A stretch of 64,000 bases of DNA from the NCBI GenBank assembly GCA_019634575.1, contig JAHCAY010000002.1, positions 668,897 to 732,896 on the forward strand, in the 5' to 3' direction. The notes beneath the pieces are model-generated. The model did not search any database, was not told the DNA's origin, and was given only the letters and a program-made list of their open reading frames with translations. A program made the translations under genes and the position numbers. Source of the DNA: Candidatus Didemnitutus sp. (GTDB lineage Bacteria; Verrucomicrobiota; Verrucomicrobiia; Opitutales; Opitutaceae). Of the stretch, positions 25,717 to 34,430 are shown in pieces. Position 1 is the first letter of the stretch. Each line of letters begins with the position of its first letter.

Positions 25717-26063
25717 GCATCGACGCCCATCCCGGTAAGGCACCGCTCGCTCCGCCTGCACCTCGTGCTTGGGGTTCACTCGTGGCGGATCGCCAAACCA
25801 GCCAGGTGCTGCGGCTGGTGCTGACCGACCGATCCGTGTCATTCCCGATTGGCGAACTGAAACGCTGGGAGCATATCGCCGGCGGACAAGAGTCTCTCGT
25901 AATTCTGACGAGTCGGGAGATTGTTACGGTTGAGGGGCAGCACCTGACGGAGGTGCGGCAGGCTCTCGATGACGTGCGGCTTTGCGAACTGCGAATCACT
26001 GCAACCAAGGCTACGGCACGCACCGGTCCGGTGGTCCGCCGGATAACCATTGAACCGGCATGA
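25713..26063 (+). CDS. Hypothetical protein downstream of relaxase
   Basis: A 116-residue protein without signal peptide or membrane segment. Residues 35-75 (VLRLVLTDRSVSFPIGELKR then HIAGGQESLVILTSREIVTV) have a repeating beta-strand pattern, suggesting a small beta-barrel. Its ATG overlaps the relaxase stop and it ends three bases before the next ATG, so it is translated as part of the operon. Proteins of this type are seen in similar clusters, but I recognise no function. Confidence 0.7.
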   Translation: MSIDAHPGKAPLAPPAPRAWGSLVADRQTSQVLRLVLTDRSVSFPIGELKRWEHIAGGQESLVILTSREIVTVEGQHLTEVRQALDDVRLCELRITATKATARTGPVVRRITIEPA

Positions 26064-26121
26064 GGCATGGCGTTAAGGAACAGCCACACCAACCAGCTCG
26101 ATTTTTTCTCCGAGCTTACGC

Positions 26122-26376
26122 ATGAGCGGACTCCTGGCATACGGACGGATGGCGGAAGCGCACTGGCGGGAACATCTCCCGCGGATGGTGCGCGACCTGG
26201 AGGCACAGGGCCGACTCCAACAGGCTCTGATCGAAGCGCAGGAACAAGCGACAGCCGAAATGGATCGCCTGATCCGAGATCTGTCCCGGCAGGGTCTCAA
26301 TCCTCAACAGGCGCACGATCGGGCTTGGGAGCTGGTGCGAGAGAAATATCTCCTGCTGCCGCCGGAGCAGACCTGA
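26122..26376 (+). CDS. TnpV-like small protein, in another frame than its host frame
   Basis: This 84-residue frame reads MSGLLAYGRMAEAHWREHLP followed by helices rich in Q, E, A and R, then PQQAHDRAWELVREKYLLLP. The YGRM, EHxP and following charged-helix pattern resembles TnpV proteins of mobile elements. The overlapping frame from ATG 26067 yields low-complexity G/S/T/P sequence across the same bases, the usual look of a shadow, so this frame is judged real. No Shine-Dalgarno is visible for ATG 26122; it may rely on coupling or on a shift at the T6 run (26104-26109) from ATG 26067, which begins MALRNSHTNQLDFF. Confidence 0.6.
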   Translation: MSGLLAYGRMAEAHWREHLPRMVRDLEAQGRLQQALIEAQEQATAEMDRLIRDLSRQGLNPQQAHDRAWELVREKYLLLPPEQT

Positions 26377-29300
26377 TTCCCCTTCACAACGGCCGCAACT
26401 ATCGACCGACGGACGCCGACCAAGTCGGCGAGGGGTCACTCAAAGAGAAGTTCCGGCAGAACATCACGGCCATCGAGTTGCTGCGCCAGATCGAGGCGGA
26501 GCACCGCCCCGCTACGGCGGTCGAAAAGGCCGTGCTGGTCCGCTACGTCGGCTGGGGCGGATTGCCGCAGGCCTTCGCCGAACCGAAGGAGGCCCCGACC
26601 TGGCAGGCGGAGCAAAGCGAGCTGCGGCAGCTGCTGAGGCCGGAGGAATTCTCCGCCGCGCGCGCGTCGACGCTCAACGCACACTATACGTCGCCAACCG
26701 TGATCCGAGCCATGTATGCCGGGCTTGAGCGATTGGGGTTTCGCGGCGGCCGGATCTTGGAGCCTGCGTGCGGGCTCGGCCACTTCTTCGGATTCATGCC
26801 GGCACCCATGCACGGACAGTCTCGGCTCACCGGGGTCGAACTCGATTCCCTCACGGCCCGGCTCGCTCGAACCCTTTACCCGGATGTAGACCTGCGGGCC
26901 GAAGGCTTCGAATCCGCGACCCTCGCCACAAACGCCTACGATCTCGCCGCCTCGAACATCCCTTTTGGCGACTACCGGCCGCATGATCCACGCTTCAATG
27001 CACGACGGTTTCGCATCCACGACTATTTCTTCGTCGCTGCCCTCGCGCGTGTCCGGCCAGGCGGCCTCCTCGCCTTTATTACCTCGCGCGGGACGCTCGA
27101 CAAGAGGGACGGCAGCTTGCGTCAGCTCCTCGCGGCGGAAGCCGATTTGATCAGCGCGATTCGGCTCCCCAATACAGCGTTTCAGCACAACGCCAACACG
27201 CGGGTAACCACTGACATTGTGTTTCTCCGCAAGCGCCTGCCCGGCGAGAAGCCGTCCGGCAATCTCTGGGCCGAATCCCGTCCGTTGGTTGTTCCCGCGG
27301 GAGAACCGATCCTGGTGAACGAATACTTTCACGCCCACCCGGAGAATCTGTTAGGCCGGATGCAGCGGCGTGAGCATGGCATGTATGGGCGTGATGAGGT
27401 GGAGTTGGCTGACGACGGGCGGGATCTGGCCGCCGCGCTAGCCTCCGTGATGTCATCGCTCCCTCCGGGCATCTACCGGGCCGCCACCGGCGTCGTCGCA
27501 CGTCAATCGCTCCCAGCGCCTACCGGCCTGAAACCCGGCGCCTACGTTGCGCTGGAGGACGGCAACCTGGGCCGCCGCGAAGGCGATGAACTGGCCCTGC
27601 TCACCGACATCCCCACCACAACGGTGCGCCGTATCCGCGGCCTGATCCGTATCCGCGATGCGGCGCGCGCCTGCCTTTCGGCCCAGGTAGAGAACCGAGA
27701 CGATGCAGCGGTCAGTTCAGAACGGGCGCGGCTCAACGAAGCCTATGATCGATTTGTCGGTCAGTTCGGTCCGGTTTCCTCATCGCCCAACGTCCGCTCG
27801 TTTGCGGGCGATCCGGACTTACCCCTGCTGCTTTCCCTGGAGCACTACAACGCCGATCAGGATACCGCGACCAAGACCGCGATTTTCCGCGAACGCACGG
27901 TCGAGCAGCGGCGCCCGGTCGATCAGGTCGCGAGCGCCCGGGAAGCGCTGGTGGTCACGCTCAATGAGCGTAGTCGGGTGGATCTCGAACATATCGCGAA
28001 GCTGGTGGGACGCACTCCCGAGGAGTTTCTCCCTGAACTTCAAGGGCTCATTTTCCAGAATCCAACGACCCGGCGGTGGGAGCCGGAGGATGAGTATCTC
28101 TCGGGCAATGTGCGGGAGAAACTCACCGTGGCGGAGCAATCCGCCCGCCGCGATCCCCGCTACCGGGTCAACGTGGAGGCACTCCGTGCCGTGCAACCGG
28201 ACGCCCTGGCCGCCAACGAAATTGATGCACGCCTGGGTTCGGTCTGGATTCCGCCTTCCGATATTGCCGACTTCGCCCGCGATCTGCTGAGAACAGGGCA
28301 GCGGGATAGTCGGGCCGTCCGGGTCGGCCACGCGGAACAACTCGGATTGTGGACCGTCGAGGTCGATCCGCTCTACCGGCGCAACGCCGCCAATCTGTCC
28401 GAATGGGGCACCGACCGCGCCCCGGCTCACGAACTTCTTGAGCATGCGCTCAATCTTCGCACCCCCACCGTTTATGACCGCGATGCCAACGGCAATCCGG
28501 TGATCAATGCGGTGGCTTCCGAGGCCGCGCGGGAAAAGCAGCAGAAAATCAAGGATCGGTTCGGCGAATGGATTTGGTCCGACGATGCTCGCCGGGAGCG
28601 GCTGGTCGCGCTCTACAACCGCGAGTTCAACTGCTATCGACTCCGCACCTTTAACGGCGACCACCTCACGTTGCCGGGGGCCAGTCCCGCCATCGCGCTG
28701 CACGCGCACCAGAAAGCCGCGGTATGGCGCGTGCTGCAAACGCCGAACACATTGCTCGCTCACGTGGTTGGCGCAGGCAAAACCTATACGATGGTGGCGG
28801 CGGCTATGGAGTTGAAGCGGCTGGGCCTGGCTAAGAAGCCACTTTTCGTAGTGCCCAACCACATGCTCGGGCAGTTTTCCTCTGAACTGCTGACGTTGTA
28901 TCCTGCGGCTAACATCCTCGCCGCGGGAAAGACGGATTTCGAAAGCGCCAAGCGGCGCGAGTTGATGAGCCGCATCGCCACCAACAATTGGGACGCGGTC
29001 ATTGTCACGCATTCGGGATTCGAGCGCCTCGCCATGTCGGCCCGTGCACAGAAACGATTCATCGAAGACCAGCTCGTGGAACTCGAAGCCTGCATTCGCG
29101 AGCAGAAGGGCAGCGATGCGGGCACACGTATCGTCAAACAGCTGGAGGCCTCCAAGAAACGGTTGGAAGCGCGATTGAAGTCGATGGCAGCGGTGCACAG
29201 GAAGGATGACACCCTGACCTTCGAGGAACTTGGCGTGGACCGGCTCTTCGTCGATGAGGCCCACGCCTACAAGAATCTGTTCTACGTCACCAAAATGACT

Positions 29301-31220
29301 CGCGTGGCGGGCCTGCCCCAGTCGACTTCCGAGCGCGCCTTCGACATGTTCCTGAAGGTGCAACATATCCAACGACTAAACGGCGGCGGCGGTGTAGTCT
29401 TCGCCACAGGCACCCCGGTAACGAATACGATGGCCGAGATGTTCACGCTGCAACGGTTCCTGCAGATGGACATTCTGGCTCAACGCCGGTTGCGGCACTT
29501 CGATTCGTGGGCCGCTACTTTTGGTGAATCGGTAACCGCCCTGGAGCTCGCCCCCGATGGAGCGGGTTATCGGATCAACACGCGGTTCGCACGTTTCGTG
29601 AACGTGCCAGAGCTGATGCACCTGTTCCGGCAGGTCGCGGACATTCAGACGGCGGACATGCTAAAGCTACCGGTGCCAAAAGTGGACAGCGGTAAACCAC
29701 GCATTGTCCGTGCCCCGGCCACGCCACAACTCAAGGCTTTGGTCGCCTCGCTCGCGGTCCGTGCCGAGAAGCTCAAGACTAACCATGTGCCGCTTTGGGA
29801 GGACAATATGCTCAAAATCACCGGCGAGGGCCGGAAAGCGGCGCTCGATGTCCGCCTCGTCTTGGGGGACATGCCGGACAATGGCGCGTTCAAGGTCAAC
29901 CAAGCCGCCCGGGAGGTATTCAGCATCTGGGAGCGGACTCGTGACGAGCGCCTGACCCAATTGGTCTTTTGCGATCTCTCTACGCCGAAAGCGGAGGGTC
30001 AGGGATTCTCCGTTTACGACGATTTGAAGGCGAAGCTCATCCGTCAGGGGGTGCCCGCCGCGGAAATCGCGTTCATCCAAGACTACGACAGCGACGCCTC
30101 GAAATTGGCGGTCTTCAAAGATGTCCGTGCCGGCAAGGTGCGGATTCTCATGGGCTCCACCCAAAAAATGGGTGCAGGAACCAATGTTCAGGCCAAACTT
30201 GTTGCACTCCATCACCTGGATGCACCTTGGCGTCCCGCGGACATCGAGCAACGGGAGGGACGCATTCTTCGGCAGGGGAATAGTAACCCAACGGTGCATA
30301 TCGTTCGCTATGTCACCGAGGGCAGTTTCGACGCCTACATGTGGCAGACGCTCGAAACGAAGGCGAAGTTCATCGCCCAGATCATGACGGGGGAATGCTC
30401 GGCGCGCCGAATCGAAGACCTCGACTCCCCCGCGCTGACCTACGCCGAGGTGAAGGCCATCGCTTCCGGCAATCCGCTCGTGATCGAAAAAGCCAAGGTG
30501 GATGCTGAGGTCATGCGCCTCGGCCGACTCCGTGGTCAGCACAGCGAGGATCAGTATCACACCCGTCGTCGCATCCGCATGTTGGAGGAGGACATCGTGC
30601 GCATCGAAAAAGCGATCCTGGGACACGAATCCGATCTCGGTCGTCGCATGGATACGCACGGTGACAAGTTCAGCATCAAGCTCGTGGGCCGAACCTATGA
30701 GCAGCGCACCGATGCAGGGGCCATCCTGATTGGTTTGGTCGATCGCCATCGGCAGGCGCGGGGTCCGGTAGAACTGGGACAGTTCGCCGGCTTCCGCTTG
30801 GAATTCAGGCCAATGGTAGGCGATAAACTAACCCTGCACGGGGCGATGACCTACGACGCCAACGTCTCGGATAGTCCCGCCGGCATCATCGGTTCGCTGG
30901 AACACGCCGCACGCTCCATTGAGGAGCGGATCGGTCGGTGCCGCGAACAACTCGCCCAGTCGCGCAAGGCTTTCGCAGACTACACCGCGTTGACCGACCG
31001 TCCTTTCGAGCACGAGGCGAGGTATCACGAGGTCGTCGCCCGCCAGGCGGAGTTGGTCCAAGCGCTGGATCTCACCAAAAGCCAGAAGGCAGAAGGATTG
31101 TCGGCTGATGCTCCGGTCGTCGCTCCCACCGAAGGAGAGCCGGCCATCACGATTGAAGCTCCGTCAAGGGTATCGAATGTTGCCTCCAAGCCGGGACGCA
31201 AGTTGCGGGTCGCCGTTTGA
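26373..31220 (+). CDS. Giant DarB-like N6-adenine methylase/SF2 helicase protein
   Basis: About 1615 residues if started at CTG 26373 (GGAG five bases before; ATT 26376 is an alternative); a longer frame begins at ATG 26067. Domains: SAM-binding motif I ILEPACGLG near residue 128, a degenerate catalytic motif SNIPFGDY near 194 (normally NPPY), a long middle, SF2 helicase Walker A VVGAGKTYT near 800, VDEAHAYKN near 960, GTPVTNT near 1012, and the C-lobe QREGRILRQGN near 1295; a coiled coil ends the protein. Such proteins occur in phage P1 (DarB) and many conjugative elements and are linked to protecting incoming DNA from restriction. It lies in the relaxase operon. Confidence 0.85.
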   Translation: MIPLHNGRNYRPTDADQVGEGSLKEKFRQNITAIELLRQIEAEHRPATAVEKAVLVRYVGWGGLPQAFAEPKEAPTWQAEQSELRQLLRPEEFSAARASTLNAHYTSPTVIRAMYAGLERLGFRGGRILEPACGLGHFFGFMPAPMHGQSRLTGVELDSLTARLARTLYPDVDLRAEGFESATLATNAYDLAASNIPFGDYRPHDPRFNARRFRIHDYFFVAALARVRPGGLLAFITSRGTLDKRDGSLRQLLAAEADLISAIRLPNTAFQHNANTRVTTDIVFLRKRLPGEKPSGNLWAESRPLVVPAGEPILVNEYFHAHPENLLGRMQRREHGMYGRDEVELADDGRDLAAALASVMSSLPPGIYRAATGVVARQSLPAPTGLKPGAYVALEDGNLGRREGDELALLTDIPTTTVRRIRGLIRIRDAARACLSAQVENRDDAAVSSERARLNEAYDRFVGQFGPVSSSPNVRSFAGDPDLPLLLSLEHYNADQDTATKTAIFRERTVEQRRPVDQVASAREALVVTLNERSRVDLEHIAKLVGRTPEEFLPELQGLIFQNPTTRRWEPEDEYLSGNVREKLTVAEQSARRDPRYRVNVEALRAVQPDALAANEIDARLGSVWIPPSDIADFARDLLRTGQRDSRAVRVGHAEQLGLWTVEVDPLYRRNAANLSEWGTDRAPAHELLEHALNLRTPTVYDRDANGNPVINAVASEAAREKQQKIKDRFGEWIWSDDARRERLVALYNREFNCYRLRTFNGDHLTLPGASPAIALHAHQKAAVWRVLQTPNTLLAHVVGAGKTYTMVAAAMELKRLGLAKKPLFVVPNHMLGQFSSELLTLYPAANILAAGKTDFESAKRRELMSRIATNNWDAVIVTHSGFERLAMSARAQKRFIEDQLVELEACIREQKGSDAGTRIVKQLEASKKRLEARLKSMAAVHRKDDTLTFEELGVDRLFVDEAHAYKNLFYVTKMTRVAGLPQSTSERAFDMFLKVQHIQRLNGGGGVVFATGTPVTNTMAEMFTLQRFLQMDILAQRRLRHFDSWAATFGESVTALELAPDGAGYRINTRFARFVNVPELMHLFRQVADIQTADMLKLPVPKVDSGKPRIVRAPATPQLKALVASLAVRAEKLKTNHVPLWEDNMLKITGEGRKAALDVRLVLGDMPDNGAFKVNQAAREVFSIWERTRDERLTQLVFCDLSTPKAEGQGFSVYDDLKAKLIRQGVPAAEIAFIQDYDSDASKLAVFKDVRAGKVRILMGSTQKMGAGTNVQAKLVALHHLDAPWRPADIEQREGRILRQGNSNPTVHIVRYVTEGSFDAYMWQTLETKAKFIAQIMTGECSARRIEDLDSPALTYAEVKAIASGNPLVIEKAKVDAEVMRLGRLRGQHSEDQYHTRRRIRMLEEDIVRIEKAILGHESDLGRRMDTHGDKFSIKLVGRTYEQRTDAGAILIGLVDRHRQARGPVELGQFAGFRLEFRPMVGDKLTLHGAMTYDANVSDSPAGIIGSLEHAARSIEERIGRCREQLAQSRKAFADYTALTDRPFEHEARYHEVVARQAELVQALDLTKSQKAEGLSADAPVVAPTEGEPAITIEAPSRVSNVASKPGRKLRVAV

Positions 31221-31239
31221 AATGGAGGCCCCGCCGAAC

Positions 31240-31611
31240 ATGTCCGTCACGATAGACAGTCCACGGAGGCGACGCCGAATCGCGGAGCTACTCCATAAGG
31301 CGATCGTCGAAGTTGAGTCCACGCTACCGTCTCCAGGGCACGAAGCATCAACCGCAGCAGATGCGGCCGCCCCGGTCGGTATCCAGACGGATCTTCCCGA
31401 CAGCGAACGCGTCCTCCGCTTCTTGCGTGTCACGGGGCAATCTTCGCCCGCGAACATTCGCGACTCACTTGGGTTGTCTCGGTCGGGGACGTTCAGGGTG
31501 TTGCAGGCGCTGACCCACGCTCGACGAATCGTGAGCCACGGTCAGACACGCACCTTGGTCTATCGCCTGAATGAGCGCGAGCCGCCACTGGGCCGTATCG
31601 ATCTGAACTGA
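31240..31611 (+). CDS. Winged-helix DNA-binding protein
   Basis: A 123-residue protein starting at ATG 31240 (GGAGG 11 bases upstream; ATG 31222 is an alternative). The C-terminal half is a winged helix: ERVLRFLRVTGQSSPANI, then the recognition-helix segment SLGLSRSGTFRVLQALTHA, then a beta wing ending LVYRLN. The N-terminus is basic and probably helical. It lies between the giant helicase and the serine recombinase with 2-bp spacing to the latter, so it could be the recombination directionality factor or a regulator. That role is inferred. Confidence 0.7.
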   Translation: MSVTIDSPRRRRRIAELLHKAIVEVESTLPSPGHEASTAADAAAPVGIQTDLPDSERVLRFLRVTGQSSPANIRDSLGLSRSGTFRVLQALTHARRIVSHGQTRTLVYRLNEREPPLGRIDLN

Positions 31612-31613
31612 CC

Positions 31614-33824
31614 ATGCCACGTAGGGAGCAGCCCGAAAACTCTGGTTCCGCACGGGTGCCCGTCGCGATCTATGCTCGCGTCTCAACGGACAACCAAGTC
31701 GGGGGTCGCTTCGATTCCTGCGAGAGCCAAGCCGCCGTTTGTCGGGACCATATCCGCAAGCAATCTGCCGAGGGGTGGTATGAGGTCGCATCCTTCACGG
31801 ACGCCGCCTACTCCGGCGGAACCATGGACCGGCCGGGGATTCAGGCACTCAAGCGAATGATCGCCGCCGGGGAGGTAAAGGTCGTGCTGATCTTCAAATT
31901 GGAGCGCGTCTCCCGCAACATGGACGAATGGGGACCATTCCGCGCGTTTCTCCAGAAGCACGGCTGCCGGCTCGAGAGCGCGACGGAAAACATCTCCGAA
32001 CTGGAGCCCGAAGGACGGCTCAAGAACAACATCATGATGAGCGTCGCGGAGTTCGAGCGCTTGAACACCGCCAAGAAGACCCGTCTCAAGATGAGGGAGC
32101 AGGCCAAGCGGGGTTATTGGAACGGGGGACCAGTGCCCTACGGTTACGCCTACGACAAAAATACCCAGGCGCTGCTACCGCACCCGACAGAGGCCGCGAT
32201 TCTAAAACGGATTTTCTCCGAGGCAGCGAAGCTGACGTCGCTCACAGATCTCGCCAACGCCCTGAACGCTGAGGGTCATCGAACAAAACAACGAATCATG
32301 CAACGTCGCGACGGGACGACCGAGAATGTCGGCGGGCGTCTCTTTCGCTCTGACGGGCTTCGCTTGCTCATCCGCAATCCCATCTACCGTGGTGCGGTGA
32401 AGTTCGAGGGTCAGGAATTCGGTGGTAAACATGAGCCGTTGGTGGATGCCGACCTATGGGAAAGGGCCAATGCCGCGGTTGTGGAAACCAAGGAACGGCC
32501 GGGTCAGTCCGTTGCACATCCATCCTTCCAGGCTCGTGATGTTCACAATCATTTGCTCAAAGGCATCGCGTGGTGCGCGGCCTGTAACAGGGCGCTGGTG
32601 CCGACCGACAGCGGCAAGAAGAGCGCCAACGGGATCAAGTATCGCTATTACACGTGCAGCTCGGTGCTCAAGGAATCGCAGGCACCGTGTTCGGTCGGTC
32701 GCTTGTCGGCGGATGCCCTCGAAAAGGGTGTCGTCGCCTTGCTCGGCGAAGTCAGCAAGCATGCTACCCTCATCAAGGAAATCGTTGAGGTATCACGCAC
32801 CGCGAAACGTCAGGACAGCGCTTTGCTCAGGGGAGAAATGGAGAAACAAAAACAGGCAATTGTCGCACTCGACCAACAGCTCAACAATTGCGCCGATGCG
32901 GTTGCCAAGGGTGGCGTTGATGTGCTCGGCGAGGCACTCGTGCGCCGCGCCACGGATCTGCGCGAACAGCGCCGACAGCTCATCGTCGCGCAGGAACGCC
33001 TGCGCCGAGAGCTGGCTGCATCCGACGCACTGGTCATGGAAGAGCAGCGGATTCGGAGGAATCTGGAGCGCTTCAACGAATTGCTGCCGAAGCTTTCACC
33101 CGCTGAGCAGAAAGAACTGGTCGGCCTGTTCATCGAACGAATCGACGTGCAGCGCGCCATCGATCCCCCGCGCAAACGCTCCAGCATTAAGGCTCTCACA
33201 GAGACTAACGACCGCCTTATGGAAATCGGGATCAAACTTTACGACACCGAGCTTGCCGAGGGCGTGGTGAGACGAGCGACTCAGGGCAACACATTGTCGC
33301 CGACGCCTCATCTGCGCGGTCTGAGCATGGGCGCGCGGGTCGATTTCAAGAATGCCAATCGCGGCGAGATCGTGCTCGTCGCGCCGCTACGGCAGACGAT
33401 TCGACTGGATCAGCGAGTGCGGACGGTTCCAGTCCCGGCGCGCAAATTGGAGCATCCCATCGTCAAGGCACAGCGTTGGCAGCGGCAGCTTGCCTGCGGC
33501 GAATTTCCCACGCGGATGGCACTGGCCAGAAGACACGGCGTGACTCCGGGGGCAATTACTCTCGTTATGCGGATGCTGACGCTGGCCCCTGAAATACAAA
33601 CCTACCTGTCAGAACTGCGGACGCCCTACGCGATCTGGCATTTCGGCTATCGGCCTATGGGTGCGCTCGCGCAATTACCACACGGAGAACAGCGAGAAAA
33701 GTTTGCTAAGATGGTCGCAGATTTCGAAGCGCTCCTGTTACGCAAAGAAAAGCGGACCGGAGTAGCGTCGATCACGCCCTCGGCTAAAGCTGGCCCGGCC
33801 TCGCCCAAAATGCACCTCGGATAG
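31614..33824 (+). CDS. Large serine recombinase (site-specific integrase)
   Basis: A 736-residue protein. The N-terminal resolvase domain has the catalytic serine S24 in YARVSTDNQ, the FKLERVSRN helix-arginine segment near 103, and a long E helix. A recombinase domain follows (about 170-310), then a zinc ribbon with CAAC near 320 and two further cysteines to about 362, a coiled coil (about 390-500) and a C-terminal extension of about 230 residues with an HTH-like LARRHGVTPGAITLV segment. It is probably responsible for integration and excision of the element. Unusually it is the last gene of the relaxase operon. Confidence 0.93.
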   Translation: MPRREQPENSGSARVPVAIYARVSTDNQVGGRFDSCESQAAVCRDHIRKQSAEGWYEVASFTDAAYSGGTMDRPGIQALKRMIAAGEVKVVLIFKLERVSRNMDEWGPFRAFLQKHGCRLESATENISELEPEGRLKNNIMMSVAEFERLNTAKKTRLKMREQAKRGYWNGGPVPYGYAYDKNTQALLPHPTEAAILKRIFSEAAKLTSLTDLANALNAEGHRTKQRIMQRRDGTTENVGGRLFRSDGLRLLIRNPIYRGAVKFEGQEFGGKHEPLVDADLWERANAAVVETKERPGQSVAHPSFQARDVHNHLLKGIAWCAACNRALVPTDSGKKSANGIKYRYYTCSSVLKESQAPCSVGRLSADALEKGVVALLGEVSKHATLIKEIVEVSRTAKRQDSALLRGEMEKQKQAIVALDQQLNNCADAVAKGGVDVLGEALVRRATDLREQRRQLIVAQERLRRELAASDALVMEEQRIRRNLERFNELLPKLSPAEQKELVGLFIERIDVQRAIDPPRKRSSIKALTETNDRLMEIGIKLYDTELAEGVVRRATQGNTLSPTPHLRGLSMGARVDFKNANRGEIVLVAPLRQTIRLDQRVRTVPVPARKLEHPIVKAQRWQRQLACGEFPTRMALARRHGVTPGAITLVMRMLTLAPEIQTYLSELRTPYAIWHFGYRPMGALAQLPHGEQREKFAKMVADFEALLLRKEKRTGVASITPSAKAGPASPKMHLG

Positions 33825-34102
33825 TTATCTCCAGTAGTCGCCCGGACCGACTGAATTGGGTGAGAGAGATTAGCGACAGCGGAGCAGATTTCGCATCGAA
33901 ATCGCCCGCCGAGAACGTCGTTCCCATTTGAGCACTTTTGCGAATCGTCGGGTCAAACGGCAAAATCGAGGGGGCGTGTCGGATGAAACCACGAACTTTC
34001 CGCCAACCGTGTCAAAATGGTCGCTTTCGCTAATCCCTGAAGCGCCACGGCATACAGCCGATTTTGACTCACCTTGAAAAGAGTTCGGATTTTGATCCGA
34101 AG
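33825..34102. other. Recombinase-tRNA gap: presumed right attachment region
   Basis: No convincing gene lies here. The only notable sequences are AGCCGATTTTGACTCACCTT at 34056-34075, which matches the tRNA-Gln anticodon arm in opposite orientation, and the tRNA terminator hairpin at 34084-34101. The right junction of the element is expected here or at the tRNA 3' end, but the matching left copy is outside the window. Confidence 0.5.
34084..34101 (-). terminator. Hairpin terminator of tRNA-Gln
   Basis: Read on the minus strand, TTCGGAT and ATCCGAA form a 7-bp stem two bases after the tRNA CCA end, followed by CTCTTTTC. This is a modest Rho-independent terminator and suggests the sequence up to 34084 belongs with the tRNA. 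Confidence 0.55.
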
Positions 34103-34176
34103 TGGCTGCCCGGCATGGATTCGAACCATGACTAGGCGAGTCAAAGTCGCCTGTGCTACCATTACACCACCAGGCA
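34103..34176 (-). tRNA. tRNA-Gln (anticodon UUG)
   Basis: The minus strand folds as a full cloverleaf. Acceptor stem TGCCTGG pairs with CCGGGCA, D arm GTGT/GCAC, anticodon stem GGCGA/TCGCC with loop CTTTGAC (anticodon TTG), and T arm CATGG/CCATG with loop TTCGAAT. The CCA end is encoded. Its 3' end faces the conjugative element, the normal orientation for an insertion target. Confidence 0.96.
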
Positions 34177-34430
34177 GTGAGTAAGTAGAGCGGCCGAAAG
34201 AAGAGTCCGCGCCGGGGCGGGTCAAGGGCGGAATCATCAGCGCCTGCGCGGTCCGCCAGTGGGCGGTTCAACGATCCGCCTCACCGCTCCGCCCGAACTT
34301 CGCTCCTCAGGACCACGCCCCGGCCCCCCGCGACCGGCAACGGCGCAGCCACCAGCAAGATGCCCGTGTGCCCGCTCCCCGGCGCGGCTGGTCTGGGTGC
34401 GACTCTCACGCCTCGGCCCGAGCGGTCGTC

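Larger units (their letters stand above)
1..34102. mobile_element. Integrative conjugative element, right-hand part (left end outside window)
   Basis: This stretch carries a complete-looking conjugation toolkit: VirB-type type IV secretion genes, VirD4/TraG coupling protein, MobF relaxase, ParA-like ATPase, a DarB-like methylase-helicase and a large serine recombinase. It stops at the 3' end of a tRNA-Gln gene, a classic insertion point, after which gene content becomes household chromosomal. No plasmid replication gene is seen, which favours an integrated element over a plasmid. The left end, and therefore the paired attachment site, is outside the window. The right boundary is placed only to within the 278 bp between the recombinase stop and the tRNA. 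Confidence 0.85.

Noticed and set aside
26436..29372. Long minus-strand frames opposite the methylase-helicase
   Set aside because: They are antisense shadows without motifs; the plus strand has methylase and helicase motifs in order.
33870..34271. 133-residue open frame on the minus strand across the tRNA
   Set aside because: It contains WWCNGSTGDFDSPSHGSNPC, the well-known false protein made by translating a tRNA gene.
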